Shown here piece after piece: positions 7,585-16,959 of a DNA stretch of 64,000 bases (position 1 is the first letter of the stretch; every line of letters begins with the position of its first letter). The DNA comes from Modestobacter roseus (lineage in GTDB: Bacteria > Actinomycetota > Actinomycetes > Mycobacteriales > Geodermatophilaceae). The notes below the pieces were generated by a model. That model searched no databases, had not been told where the DNA came from, and saw only the letters and a program-made list of their open reading frames with translations. The translations under genes were made by a program, and so were the position numbers. The stretch is taken from positions 62,001 to 126,000 of the forward strand of contig NZ_VLKF01000001.1 of assembly GCF_007994135.1 (NCBI RefSeq), given 5' to 3'.

Positions 7585-9060
7585 TCAGGCCCCGTACACC
7601 GTGCGGCCGCCGTCGGTGTCCTTGGCCAGCCGGCGGGTCAGGTACAGCCCCTCGAGGGCGAACTCGACCGCGGCCGCCGCCTGCTCCGCGGACTCCTCGC
7701 CCTCGGGCACACCGAGCCGGCCCAGCAGCTGGGCCAGGTTCGGCACCGTGCCCAGCTGGCCCAGCAGCGCCGCCGCCGGCACCAGGTCACCGGACTCGAC
7801 GGTGTCCCCGCCGGTGAAGTGCTCCTGCAGCCCGGTGAGGTCCAGGCCGCCGCAGCGGGCGCGGAAGGTCTGCGCGGTCGCCTGCCGCAGCAGGTGCTCG
7901 AGCACCTCCAGGTCGCGCTCGTCGTCGGGGTCGCTGCCGGCGTCGGCGAACTCGACCTTGCCCCGGCTGGCCGGGACGATGCTCGGCAGGTCGACGACCC
8001 GGGCCACCGGCCGGGTCTCCCCGGCCACCGCGGCCCGCCGGACGGCGGAGGCGGCGACCGTCTCCAGCCCGGCGATGGCGAACCGGGCGCTCACCCCGGA
8101 GCGCTGGTCGACGTGGCTGGACTCGCGGACCAGCCGGGTGAAGCGGGCGACGATCTCCACGAGGTGCTCGGGGACGAGCGGGGCCTCGGCGCCGGTGCCG
8201 CTGAGCCACCCGGTCCGCGCCTCCTGCTCCAGCAGCCGCACCTCGTCGGCGAGCTCGATCGGGTAGTGGGTGCGCACCTCGGCGCCGAACCGGTCCTTGA
8301 GCGGGGTGATGATCCGGCCGCGGTTGGTGTAGTCCTCCGGGTTGGCGCTGGCCACCAGCAGCAGGTCCAGCGGCAGCCGCACCCGGTAGCCGCGGATCTG
8401 GATGTCGCGCTCCTCGAGCACGTTGAGCAGCGCCACCTGGATCCGCTCGGCCAGGTCGGGCAGCTCGTTGACGCTGAAGATGCCGCGGTTGGTGCGCGGG
8501 ACCAGCCCGTAGTGCACCGTCTCCGGGTCGCCCAGCGTGCGGCCCTCGGCCACCTTGATCGGGTCGACGTCGCCGATCAGGTCGCCGACGCTCGTGTCGG
8601 GGGTGGCGAGCTTCTCCCCGAACCGCTCGCTGCGGTGCAGCCAGCCGACCGGGGTCTCGTCGCCGTGCTCGGCGATCTGCCGGTGCGCCCAGACGCTGAT
8701 CGGGGCCAGCGGGTGCTCGTTGAGCTCGCTGCCGACCAGCACCGGGGTCCACTCGTCGAGCAGGCCGACCAGGGTGCGGATCAGCCGGGTCTTGCCCTGG
8801 CCCCGCTCACCGAGCAGCACCAGGTCGTGGCCGGCGATCAGCGCCCGCTCGACCTCGGGGACGACGGTGTCCTCGAACCCGACGATGCCGGGCAGAGAGG
8901 GCTGCCCGGCGCTCAGCCGGGCGAGCAGGTTGTCGCGGATCTCGGCCTTGACCGGCTTGGTGGTGGCGCCCTGGGCGCGGAGCGCACCGAGCGTCGTGGG
9001 AGCGGGGGGAGCCGGGACCTGAGCGGTCCCCAGCGGTGCGGCGTCCGTCACCTCGACCAC
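7585..9060 (-). CDS. MoxR-type AAA+ ATPase (ChlI-like)
   Basis: The 491-residue protein has an AAA+ domain of the MoxR/ChlI kind. Walker A is GERGQGKTR with K90, Walker B lies in GIFSVNELPDL, and ASANPEDYTNRGRI contains the sensor 1 region. The C-terminal 180 residues are helical. Partnered with the VWA protein directly downstream, it probably powers assembly or remodelling of an unknown target complex. The start is uncertain: GTG at 9060 and GTG at 9051 are both in frame and neither has a strong ribosome binding site. It is divergent from the threonine ammonia-lyase gene across about 70 bp. Confidence 0.87.
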   Translation of the reverse strand: MVEVTDAAPLGTAQVPAPPAPTTLGALRAQGATTKPVKAEIRDNLLARLSAGQPSLPGIVGFEDTVVPEVERALIAGHDLVLLGERGQGKTRLIRTLVGLLDEWTPVLVGSELNEHPLAPISVWAHRQIAEHGDETPVGWLHRSERFGEKLATPDTSVGDLIGDVDPIKVAEGRTLGDPETVHYGLVPRTNRGIFSVNELPDLAERIQVALLNVLEERDIQIRGYRVRLPLDLLLVASANPEDYTNRGRIITPLKDRFGAEVRTHYPIELADEVRLLEQEARTGWLSGTGAEAPLVPEHLVEIVARFTRLVRESSHVDQRSGVSARFAIAGLETVAASAVRRAAVAGETRPVARVVDLPSIVPASRGKVEFADAGSDPDDERDLEVLEHLLRQATAQTFRARCGGLDLTGLQEHFTGGDTVESGDLVPAAALLGQLGTVPNLAQLLGRLGVPEGEESAEQAAAAVEFALEGLYLTRRLAKDTDGGRTVYGA

Positions 9061-9129
9061 GGTACGACGGGGATGTGACAGCCGGGTGCTTCCCCGCCCC
9101 GGAGGCGGCCGGCTGCGAAGATCGTCGAC

Positions 9130-10356
9130 GTGGTGGTCCCCGGTGCAGTCCCCCTGGTCAGCGGAGCCGACGTCGAGGCGGCCGCCCGGCTGCTGGACGG
9201 CGTCGTGCGGCGGACGCCGCTGGAGCACTCCCGCGCGCTCGCCGAGCGGGTGGGTGGCCCGGTCTGGCTGAAGTGCGAGAACCTGCAGCGCACCGGCTCG
9301 TTCAAGATGCGCGGCGCCTACACCCGGATCTCCCGGTTGAGCGCCGAGGAGCGGGCCCGCGGCGTGGTCGCGGCCAGCGCCGGCAACCACGCGCAGGGCG
9401 TCGCGCTGGCCGCCCGGGAGCTGGGGACGACGGCCACGGTCTTCATGCCGGTGTCCGCGCCGCTGCCCAAGGTGGCCGCCACCCGCGGCTACGGCGCCGA
9501 CGCCCGGCTGGGCGGGGCCACCCTCACCGAGGCGATCGCCGCGGCGCTGGTCCACGCCGAGGAGACCGGCAAGGTCTTCATCCACCCCTTCGACCACCCC
9601 GACGTCATCGCCGGGCAGGGCACCGTCGGGCTCGAGCTGCTCGACCAGTGCCCGGAGGTGGCCACCGTCGTGGTCTGCACCGGCGGGGGAGGGCTGGTCT
9701 CCGGCGTCGCCGCCGCGGTCAAGGCCCGCCGTCCCGACGTCCGGGTGGTCGCCGTGCAGGCAGCGGGCGCCGCCGCGTTCCCCGCCTCGCTCGCGGCCGG
9801 GCACCCGGTGCCGTTGACCACGATGAGCACGATGGCCGACGGCATCGCCGTCGGCGCGCCCGGCGACCTCACCCTGGCGCACGTCGCCGGCCTGGTCGAC
9901 GAGGTGCGCACGGTGACCGAGGGCGACCTGTCCCGGGCGCTGCTGTTCTGCCTGGAGCGGGCCAAGCTCGTCGTCGAGCCGGCGGGGGTGGCCGCGGTCG
10001 CCGCGCTGCTGGCCGATCCGGAGGGCTTCCCGGCACCGGTGGTCGCGGTGGTCTCCGGGGGCAACATCGACCCGGTGCTGATGATGAAGGTGGTCCAGCA
10101 CGGCATGGCCGCCGCGGGCCGCTACCTCTCCCTGCGGGTGCAGGTGCCCGACCGGCCCGGGTCACTGGCCGCGCTGCTGCACGAGCTGGCCGGGCTGGCG
10201 GCCAACGTGCTGTCGGTCGAGCACGAGCGGACGACGGCGCGCCTGGACCTGGGCGAGGTGGAGGTCGCCGTGCACCTGGAGACCCGGGGGCCCGACCACG
10301 CCACCGAGGTGCTCGCCGCCCTCGCCGCGGCCGGGTACGCACCGCGCACGGACTGA
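9130..10356 (+). CDS. ilvA: threonine ammonia-lyase with C-terminal ACT domain
   Basis: The 408-residue enzyme is PLP-dependent. K59 in GSFKMRGA forms the Schiff base, SAGNHAQG binds the substrate carboxylate, and the glycine loop CTGGGGLVSG holds the PLP phosphate. The last 75 residues (VQVPDRPGSLAALLHELAG) form one ACT domain, a short architecture like catabolic TdcB-type actinobacterial enzymes rather than the longer biosynthetic IlvA. It deaminates threonine to 2-oxobutanoate and ammonia, feeding isoleucine synthesis or catabolism. The GTG start has no clear ribosome binding site, so leaderless expression is possible. Confidence 0.92.
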   Translation: MVVPGAVPLVSGADVEAAARLLDGVVRRTPLEHSRALAERVGGPVWLKCENLQRTGSFKMRGAYTRISRLSAEERARGVVAASAGNHAQGVALAARELGTTATVFMPVSAPLPKVAATRGYGADARLGGATLTEAIAAALVHAEETGKVFIHPFDHPDVIAGQGTVGLELLDQCPEVATVVVCTGGGGLVSGVAAAVKARRPDVRVVAVQAAGAAAFPASLAAGHPVPLTTMSTMADGIAVGAPGDLTLAHVAGLVDEVRTVTEGDLSRALLFCLERAKLVVEPAGVAAVAALLADPEGFPAPVVAVVSGGNIDPVLMMKVVQHGMAAAGRYLSLRVQVPDRPGSLAALLHELAGLAANVLSVEHERTTARLDLGEVEVAVHLETRGPDHATEVLAALAAAGYAPRTD

Positions 10357-10526
10357 GGCCCCCTGTTCCGGCGCCGATGAGTTCCGCCGGTGGCGGCGGT
10401 CTGTCCGGTGGGCCGCCGTGGCGGTCCGTCACGGTCCGTCGTCGTCTGGAGAAACCCCGTGCACGCCGCTGAGCCCGGAGCGAAAAGCGCTCGGATCTGT
10501 CGTACCCCGGCCCTACGGTCGCGGGC

Positions 10527-11543
10527 ATGAGCAACGCCATCGTGGTCGAGGGTCTCGTCAAACGGTTCGGCGAGAACACTGCGCTCGGTGGGGTCGACCT
10601 CACCGTGTCCGAGGGCACCGTCCTCGGGCTGCTCGGGCCCAACGGGGCCGGCAAGACCACCGTCGTCCGGGTGCTCAGCACGCTGCTGCGCCCCGACGCC
10701 GGGCGTGCGGAGGTGGTGGGGCTCGACGTCCTCACCCAGGCCGACCAGGTCCGGGCCACCATCGGGCTCACCGGTCAGTACGCCGCGGTCGACGAGTACC
10801 TGACCGGCCGGGAGAACCTGGAGATGGTGGGCCGGCTCTACCGGCTCGGTGGCCGGGAGGCCCGGTCACGCGCCGGCCAGCTGCTGGAGCGGTTCGACCT
10901 GACCGACGCGGCCAACCGGCCGGCCAAGACCTACTCCGGCGGCATGCGCCGGCGGCTGGACATCGCCGCCTCGCTGATCGCCCGGCCGCGGGTGCTCTTC
11001 CTCGACGAGCCGACCACCGGCCTCGACCCGCGCAGCCGGCTGGGCATGTGGGAGTTCATCGCCGACCTGGTCGGCGAGGGCACGACGATCCTGCTCACCA
11101 CCCAGTACCTGGAGGAGGCCGACCGGCTCGCCGACCGGATGGTGGTCATCGACCGCGGGCAGGTGATCGCCCGCGGCACGGCCGACGAGCTGAAGGCCCA
11201 GGTGGGTGGTGAGCGGCTGGAGCTCACCGTCGCCTCGGCCGAGCAGCTGGACACCGCGGTCGACTGCCTCGCCCCGCTGGCCGCCGGCGAGCTGCACCGC
11301 GACGCGCAGACCCGCCGGCTCACCGTGCCGGTCACCGGCGGCACCGGCGTCCTCGCCGAGGCGCTGCGCCGGCTCGACGCCGGCGCCGTGCACGTGCTGG
11401 ACGTCGGCCTGCGCCGACCCGACCTGGACGACGTCTTCCTGACCCTGACCGGGCACGCCGCCGAGGACGACGCGCAGCCCGACGAGACCACCGAGGCCGA
11501 CGGCGACCGGCCGCTGGCCCGCACGGGAGGAACGACCCGATGA
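10527..11543 (+). CDS. ABC transporter ATP-binding protein, daunorubicin-resistance (DrrA) type
   Basis: The 338-residue protein has Walker A GPNGAGKTT at residues 37-45, the signature YSGGMRRRLDIA, Walker B VLFLDEPTTGLD and an H-loop region in LLTTQYLEEADRL. The length and the C-terminal extension of about 100 residues match DrrA-type export ATPases. The start ATG follows about 170 bp after ilvA. Its stop overlaps the ATG of the permease gene by four bases, so the two are translated together and should form one exporter. The exported compound is unknown, and no regulator or resistance target lies beside it. Confidence 0.92.
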   Translation: MSNAIVVEGLVKRFGENTALGGVDLTVSEGTVLGLLGPNGAGKTTVVRVLSTLLRPDAGRAEVVGLDVLTQADQVRATIGLTGQYAAVDEYLTGRENLEMVGRLYRLGGREARSRAGQLLERFDLTDAANRPAKTYSGGMRRRLDIAASLIARPRVLFLDEPTTGLDPRSRLGMWEFIADLVGEGTTILLTTQYLEEADRLADRMVVIDRGQVIARGTADELKAQVGGERLELTVASAEQLDTAVDCLAPLAAGELHRDAQTRRLTVPVTGGTGVLAEALRRLDAGAVHVLDVGLRRPDLDDVFLTLTGHAAEDDAQPDETTEADGDRPLARTGGTTR

Positions 11544-12346
11544 GCGCCCTGGCCGCCACCGCGTCCGACAGCTGGACGATCACCAAGCGCAACCTGATCA
11601 AGGTCAAGCGGGTGCCCGACCTGATCGTCTTCGCGACGCTGTCGCCGATCATGTTCGTGCTGCTGTTCCGCTACGTCTTCGGCGGGGCGATCAACGTCCC
11701 CGGGGGGCTGCCCTACGCGGAGTTCCTGCTACCCGGCATCTTCGCCCAGACCGTGGTCTTCGGGGCCACGGTCACCGGCGCGAGCATCGCGGAGGACCTG
11801 CAGAAGGGGCTGATCGACCGGTTCCGCTCGCTGCCGATGTCCCGCTCGGCGGTGCTCATCGGCCGCACCGTCGCCGACCTGGGGCTGAACGCCATCTCCA
11901 TCGCGGTGATGGCGCTGACCGGGCTGGTGGTCGGCTGGCGGGTCCGCAGCTCGGTCGGGGAGGCGATCGCCGGGTTCCTGCTGCTCCTGCTGTTCGCCTT
12001 CGCCGTCTCCTGGGTGATGGCGCTGGTCGGGCTGCTGGTGCGCACCCCGGAGGTGGTCAACAACGCCAGCTTCATCGTGATCTTCCCGGCGACCTTCGTC
12101 GCGATCACCTTCGTGCCGCTGGAGGCGTTCCCCTCGGTGCTGCGCCCGATCGCGGAGTGGAACCCGGTGTCGGCGGTGGTGCAGGCCTCCCGCGAGCTGT
12201 TCGGCAACACCCTGCCCGGCTTCCCGCAGACCGACGCCGGGTCGCTGGAGAACCCGGTGGTCTACACGCTGATCTGGATGGTGGCGCTGCTCGTGGTGTT
12301 CGTGCCGCTGGCGGTCCGGCAGTACCTGCGCACCTCCACCCGCTGA
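11540..12346 (+). CDS. ABC-2 type export permease (DrrB type)
   Basis: The 268-residue membrane protein has six predicted hydrophobic segments and the ABC-2 motif region IEWNPV-like AEWNPVSAVVQASRELF near residue 210. It begins with an overlapping ATGA shared with the ATPase gene. Together they form a half-transporter pair of the daunorubicin-resistance type, which moves hydrophobic drugs or lipids out of the cytoplasmic membrane. The substrate cannot be told from sequence. Confidence 0.9.
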   Translation: MSALAATASDSWTITKRNLIKVKRVPDLIVFATLSPIMFVLLFRYVFGGAINVPGGLPYAEFLLPGIFAQTVVFGATVTGASIAEDLQKGLIDRFRSLPMSRSAVLIGRTVADLGLNAISIAVMALTGLVVGWRVRSSVGEAIAGFLLLLLFAFAVSWVMALVGLLVRTPEVVNNASFIVIFPATFVAITFVPLEAFPSVLRPIAEWNPVSAVVQASRELFGNTLPGFPQTDAGSLENPVVYTLIWMVALLVVFVPLAVRQYLRTSTR

Positions 12347-12403
12347 CGGCGGGGCGGGCCCGGTCGGCCGCCGGGTGACGGCCGACCGGGCCCGGGGGTG
12401 AAG

Positions 12404-14494
12404 ATGAACGCGATGAGCACCGTTGACCCGGCCACCTCGCCGGCCCCCGCTTCCCTGTCCCCGTCGAACCCGCTGGCCGTCCCGTCGGCGCTGCCCTACG
12501 AGCTGCCGCCGTTCGCCGACATCACGCTGGAGCACTGCCGGGAGGCGCTGCTGGCCGGGATGGCCGGGCAACGGGCGGAGGTGGCGGCGCTGCTGGCCGA
12601 CCCCGCCGAGCCGACGTTCGAGAACACCGTCGTCGCGCTGGAGCGCTCGGGCCAGCTGCTCGGCCGGGCCGAGGCGGTCTTCTGGAACCTGTCCTCGTCG
12701 ATGTCGAGCGACCGGCTGCGGGAGATCGAGCGGGAGGTCGCCCCGCTCTCGGCGGCCCACTCCGACGCGCTGCGCCTGGACCCGGCGCTGTTCGCCCGGA
12801 TCGACGACGTCCACGCCGGCCGGCACCAGGCCGGCCTCGACGAGGAGGCCGTCCGGCTGGTCGAGCGCTACCACCTGGACTTCGTGCTGGCCGGGGCCGG
12901 GCTGGACGACGCCGGCCGCGATCAGCTGCGCGAGCTCAACCAGCGGCTGTCGGCGCTGTCGACGACCTTCGGGCAGAACCTCGTGGTGGCCACCGAGGCG
13001 GCAGCCGTCCTGGTCACCGACGAGGCGGAGCTGGACGGGCTGAGCCCCGCCGAGGTGCAGGCCGCCGCCGGTGCGGCCGCCGAGCGCGGCCACGAGGGCG
13101 GGTACCTGCTCACCCTCGTGCTGCCCAGCGGCCAGCCGGCGATGGCCAAGCTGCGCAACCGGGAGCTGCGCCGCCGGCTGCACGAGGCGTCGCTCACCCG
13201 CGCCTCGGCCGGGGAGCACGACAACGGCCCGATCGCGGCGGAGCTGGCCCACCTGCGGGCCGTGCGCGCCCGGCTGCTGGGCTTCGACACGCACGCCGAC
13301 CTGATCGCCGCCGACCAGACCGCGCAGACCTCCGCCGCCGTCGACGAGCTGCTCGGTGCCCTCGTGCCGCCGGCGATGGCCAACGCGAAGGCCGAGGCCG
13401 AGGTGCTCGCCGAGGTGGCTGCCGCCGACGGGGTCGAGCTGGCCCCCTGGGACTGGTCGTTCTACTCCGAGCGGGTGCGCGCCGAGCGCTACGCCGTCGA
13501 CAGCGCGGCGCTGCGGCCGTGGTTCGAGCTGGACCGGGTGCTGGTCGACGGCGTCTTCCGCGCGGCCGAGCTGCTCTACGGCCTCACCTTCACCCCGCGC
13601 CCGGACCTGCAGGGCTACCACCCCGACGTCCGGGTCTGGGAGGTGTTCGCCGACGGCCGGCCGGTCGGGCTGTACCTCGGTGACTTCTACGCTCGGGAGG
13701 GCAAGCGCGGCGGGGCCTGGATGAGCTCCTTCGTGCACCAGTCGGGCCTGCTCGGCACCGGGCCCGTGGTGTTCAACTGCCTCAACGTCACCCGCGGGGC
13801 GGCCGGGCAGCCGACCCTGCTGACGCTCGACGAGGTCACCACGCTGTTCCACGAGTTCGGCCACGCGCTGCACGGGCTGTCCTCGGCGGTCACCTACCCG
13901 CGGTTCTCCGGCACCAGCGTGCCGCGTGACTTCGTGGAGTTCCCCAGCCAGGTCAACGAGATGTGGGCGCTGTGGCCCGAGGTGCTGGCGCACTACGCCC
14001 GGCACGTCGAGACCGGTGAGCCACTGGCGCAGGAGACCGTCGAGGCGATCGAGGCCGCCGCGCTCTGGGGCGAGGGGTTCGCCACCGTCGAGTACCTCGG
14101 CGCCACGCTGCTCGACCAGGCCTGGCACCGCATCGGGCCGGAGACCGAGGTCACCGACCCGCAGGCGTTCGAGGCCCGGGCCCTGGCCGAGGCCGGCGTC
14201 GCCTTCGACCTGGTGCCGCCGCGCTACCGGACGACGTACTTCCAGCACGTCTTCGCCGGCGGCTACTCGGCCGGCTACTACTCCTACATCTGGTCGGAGG
14301 TGCTCGACGCCGACACGGTGGAGTGGTTCAAGGAGAACGGCGGCCTGCGCCGGGAGAACGGCGACGTCTTCCGCGATCGCCTGCTCTCCCGCGGCGGCTC
14401 GGTCGACCCGCTGGGCGCCTTCGCCGCCGTCCGCGGTCGCCCCGCCGACACCGCCCCCCTGCTCCGCCGCCGCGGTCTGGCCTCCGCCGCCTGA
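12404..14494 (+). CDS. M3 family metallopeptidase (peptidyl-dipeptidase Dcp-like)
   Basis: The product is about 696 residues, the usual length for oligopeptidase A/Dcp. The zinc site HEFGH is at residues 483-487, and the third ligand lies downstream in the glutamate-rich helix around NEMWALWPE. The C terminus has YRTTYFQHVFAGGYSAGYYSY, a family hallmark. It cleaves dipeptides or short peptides in the cytoplasm. GTG at 12398, ATG at 12404 and ATG at 12413 are all in frame; the second is used because GGGGGTG lies just upstream, but the choice is not firm. A 21-bp perfect hairpin follows. Confidence 0.9.
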   Translation: MNAMSTVDPATSPAPASLSPSNPLAVPSALPYELPPFADITLEHCREALLAGMAGQRAEVAALLADPAEPTFENTVVALERSGQLLGRAEAVFWNLSSSMSSDRLREIEREVAPLSAAHSDALRLDPALFARIDDVHAGRHQAGLDEEAVRLVERYHLDFVLAGAGLDDAGRDQLRELNQRLSALSTTFGQNLVVATEAAAVLVTDEAELDGLSPAEVQAAAGAAAERGHEGGYLLTLVLPSGQPAMAKLRNRELRRRLHEASLTRASAGEHDNGPIAAELAHLRAVRARLLGFDTHADLIAADQTAQTSAAVDELLGALVPPAMANAKAEAEVLAEVAAADGVELAPWDWSFYSERVRAERYAVDSAALRPWFELDRVLVDGVFRAAELLYGLTFTPRPDLQGYHPDVRVWEVFADGRPVGLYLGDFYAREGKRGGAWMSSFVHQSGLLGTGPVVFNCLNVTRGAAGQPTLLTLDEVTTLFHEFGHALHGLSSAVTYPRFSGTSVPRDFVEFPSQVNEMWALWPEVLAHYARHVETGEPLAQETVEAIEAAALWGEGFATVEYLGATLLDQAWHRIGPETEVTDPQAFEARALAEAGVAFDLVPPRYRTTYFQHVFAGGYSAGYYSYIWSEVLDADTVEWFKENGGLRRENGDVFRDRLLSRGGSVDPLGAFAAVRGRPADTAPLLRRRGLASAA

Positions 14495-14500
14495 CCCGGA

Positions 14501-14545
14501 ACGCAGTACGGCCCCGCGGACGTCGTCCGCGGGGCCGTACTGCGT
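14501..14545. terminator. bidirectional terminator hairpin
   Basis: Positions 14501-14521 and 14525-14545 form a perfect 21-bp inverted repeat with a 3-nt loop, between the convergent M3 peptidase and RNHCP genes. The stretch 14546-14671 beyond it shows no gene. Confidence 0.85.
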
Positions 14546-14671
14546 GTGGGGCGCCGACCCGCCGCCGCGCGGGATCTGCGTTGTCGTGGCATCAAGCGCC
14601 GAGAAGCCCCGAGATCGCAGAACTCGACAGCCGGAGCCGCTGCTCCGGCCCCGGGTGGGCGGCTGGTCGAC

Positions 14672-15016
14672 TCACAGCCAGGGAAGTGAGAGCACCAGGT
14701 CCAGGTCGTCGGGGGCATCGCCGTCGCGGACGAGCCGGTTGGGCTGGCGGTGGCCGCACTGCGTGCAGCGGTGCACCACCTGCCAGCCCTTGCCCGACTT
14801 CTCCACCAGCCCGATCGGCTCCATCAGCGCCCGGCACTCGCTGGCCCGGTCGCCGGGCAGCTCGTCGACGTGCAGGGACCACAGGCACCACGGGCAGTGG
14901 TTGCGGTAGTGCCCGTCGGTGTTGGCCGGCACCGGGGTCGAGCAGTGGCCGCAGACGAAGGTGGTGTTCTCCGCCCGCCGGCCCCGGGTGTGCCCGCCGT
15001 CCACCGTGCTGGTCAC
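14672..15016 (-). CDS. RNHCP domain zinc-binding protein
   Basis: The 114-residue protein contains three pairs of metal-binding residues: CGHCSTPV, the name-giving RNHCPWCLWSLH motif, and RCTQCGHRQPNR. These are the hallmarks of the RNHCP domain family, small proteins of unknown function that should bind zinc. It starts with GTG at 15016, seven bases after the end of greA on the same strand, so it is probably cotranscribed with greA. Confidence 0.88.
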   Translation of the reverse strand: MTSTVDGGHTRGRRAENTTFVCGHCSTPVPANTDGHYRNHCPWCLWSLHVDELPGDRASECRALMEPIGLVEKSGKGWQVVHRCTQCGHRQPNRLVRDGDAPDDLDLVLSLPWL

Positions 15017-15023
15017 CGCTGGG

Positions 15024-15530
15024 TCAGGGGACGAACGGCTCGACGGCCAGGACCTTCACGGAGATGTCCTTGCCGTTGGGCGCGGTGTACGTGACCGTCG
15101 ACCCGGGCTTCGCGCCCACGATGGCCGAACCGAGCGCCGACTCGGGGGAGTAGACGGTCAGCTCCGTCGTGCCGGCGATCTCCCGCGAGCCGAGCAGGAA
15201 CTTCTCGGTGTCGTCCTCGTCGCCGTCGAAGGCGATGGTGATCACGGTGCCGACGGCGGCCTTGGTCGCCGTCGTGGGCGGCTCGCCGACCCGGGCCTTG
15301 CGCAGCAGGTCGGTGAGCTGGCGGATCCGGCCCTCCTGCTTGCCCTGCTCCTCGCGGGCCGCGTGGTAGCCGCCGTTCTCCTTGAGGTCGCCCTCTTCGC
15401 GGCGGTCGTTGATCTCCTTGGCCATGGCCGGACGGTTCGCCACCAGCTCATCGAGCTCGGCGCGCAGCCGGTCGTGGGCCTCCTGCGTCAGCCAGACGCC
15501 CTGGTCCTGCTCGTCGGTCGGGGTGGACAA
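15024..15530 (-). CDS. greA: transcription elongation factor GreA
   Basis: The 168-residue protein has the N-terminal coiled coil that enters the RNA polymerase secondary channel, with the tip motif DLKENGGYHAAREEQ carrying the acidic residues that stimulate cleavage of backtracked RNA. The C-terminal FKBP-like domain includes YSPESALGSAIVGAKPG. It starts with TTG at 15530, supported by GGGAG seven bases upstream. It is divergent from mca, an arrangement also seen in mycobacteria (Rv1080c/Rv1082). Confidence 0.95.
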   Translation of the reverse strand: MSTPTDEQDQGVWLTQEAHDRLRAELDELVANRPAMAKEINDRREEGDLKENGGYHAAREEQGKQEGRIRQLTDLLRKARVGEPPTTATKAAVGTVITIAFDGDEDDTEKFLLGSREIAGTTELTVYSPESALGSAIVGAKPGSTVTYTAPNGKDISVKVLAVEPFVP

Positions 15531-15682
15531 GGATGACTCCCGGTGCTCGTGTTGCGACCCCCTGTCGTGGGGGCCACCGTGCGGTCAATCAGAGCAACGT
15601 AACACCGGAACGTGACCGCACGCACTGTCCTGACGTCGAGGGGGCGCGTGACGACGCGCGCCGACGGGGGATGATGGTCGGC

Positions 15683-16570
15683 GTGAGCGAACCGGATCAG
15701 CTGCGCCTGCTCGCGGTGCACGCCCATCCCGACGACGAGTCGAGCAAGGGCGCCGCGACCATGGCCAAGTACGTCGCCGAAGGTGTCCGCGTCATGGTGG
15801 CCACCTGCACCGGGGGGGAGCGTGGCTCGGTCCTCAACCCCGCGATGGACCGCCCCGAGGTGTGGGAGCGGATGACCGAGCTGCGGATGGAGGAGATGGC
15901 CCGGGCCCGCGAGATCCTCGGGGTCGAGCAGGAGTTCCTCGGCTTCGTCGACTCCGGTCTGCCCGAGGGCGACCCCCTGCCGCCGCTGCCGGAGGGCTGC
16001 TTCGCCCTCGTGCCGATCGAGGAGGCCGCCGCCCCGCTGGTCGCGCTGATCCGCCGGTTCAAGCCCCAGGTGGTGACCACCTACGACGAGCGCGGCGGCT
16101 ACCCGCACCCGGACCACATCAAGACCCACGAGATCTCGGTGCACGCCTTCGAGGCCGCCGGCGACCCGGACCGGTACCCCGACCTGGGTGACCCCTGGCA
16201 GCCGAGCAAGCTCTACTACCACATGAGCTTCACGCTGCCCCGGACCAAGGCGCTGCACGAGGCGGTGCTCGCCATGGGGGCCGAGTCGCCCTACGCCGAG
16301 ATGCTGGAGAACTGGGACCCGGCCAAGGACATCTCGCACCGGGTGACCACCCGGGTGCAGTGCGCCGAGTACTTCCCGGTGCGGGACGCGGCGCTGATCG
16401 CGCACGCCACCCAGATCGACCCCACCGGGCGCTGGTTCTCCATCCCGATGGACGTGCAGGCCGACACCTGGCCGACCGAGGACTACGAGCTGGCCCGCTC
16501 GCTGGTCGACTCCCCGCTGCCCGAGGACGACCTCTTCGCCGGCGTGCGCGCGTCGGAGCCCGCGGCGTGA
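15683..16570 (+). CDS. mca: mycothiol S-conjugate amidase
   Basis: The 295-residue zinc amidase carries HAHPDDESS (two zinc ligands) near its N terminus and YPHPDHIKTHE (third ligand), plus TYDERGGY. It splits mycothiol-drug conjugates into a mercapturic acid and GlcN-Ins, which is excreted and recycled, respectively. GTG at 15683 is used since it matches the start of the mycobacterial protein (S-E-x-LRL-AVHAHPDDE); ATG codons at 15671 and 15674 are in frame alternatives. The stop overlaps the GTG of a small membrane protein gene, as in the Rv1082-Rv1083 pair. Confidence 0.93.
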   Translation: MSEPDQLRLLAVHAHPDDESSKGAATMAKYVAEGVRVMVATCTGGERGSVLNPAMDRPEVWERMTELRMEEMARAREILGVEQEFLGFVDSGLPEGDPLPPLPEGCFALVPIEEAAAPLVALIRRFKPQVVTTYDERGGYPHPDHIKTHEISVHAFEAAGDPDRYPDLGDPWQPSKLYYHMSFTLPRTKALHEAVLAMGAESPYAEMLENWDPAKDISHRVTTRVQCAEYFPVRDAALIAHATQIDPTGRWFSIPMDVQADTWPTEDYELARSLVDSPLPEDDLFAGVRASEPAA

Positions 16571-16893
16571 CCGGGCTGGTGCTGGCGGCGGTCCGCCCGT
16601 TCGTCGACCAGGGGCCGGAGCAGGCGCCCGAGGACGTCGGCAAGTCCGGCCCGATCGGCCTGCTGCTGATCGTCGTGCTGCTGATCGCGATCCTGCTCCT
16701 GGTCCGGTCGATGACCACGCACCTCAAGCGGCTGCCGAACAGCTTCGACTCCGCCGACCGGGTGCCCGACAGCCCGGCCTCGCTCGTCGACGAGACCCCG
16801 GCCGCGGCCGCGGCGCCGGGGCAGGCGCTGCTGGACACCTTGCGGCGGGCGCCGAGGGCGATCGAGCCGCCGCGGGACGTCGACCGGGGCTGA
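16567..16893 (+). CDS. small single-span membrane protein linked to mca
   Basis: The 108-residue product starts with GTG at 16567, overlapping the mca stop codon by four bases. It has one strong transmembrane segment (IGLLLIVVLLIAILLLV, about residues 31-47) and a polar Ala/Pro-rich C-terminal tail. A gene of this kind follows mca in mycobacteria (Rv1083). The function is unknown; translational coupling suggests a link with mycothiol conjugate handling, but this is inference. Confidence 0.8.
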   Translation: MTGLVLAAVRPFVDQGPEQAPEDVGKSGPIGLLLIVVLLIAILLLVRSMTTHLKRLPNSFDSADRVPDSPASLVDETPAAAAAPGQALLDTLRRAPRAIEPPRDVDRG

Positions 16894-16959
16894 CCCGGAC
16901 GGGGGAGTGCACCGGCGTCCCGGCCAGTCGTCGGGACGCCGGTCGGCCATCATCACCTG

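Noticed and set aside
5093..8266. A 1057-codon plus-strand open frame
   Set aside because: Antisense to the GNAT, VWA and MoxR genes; composition is typical of a shadow frame, with no domain seen.
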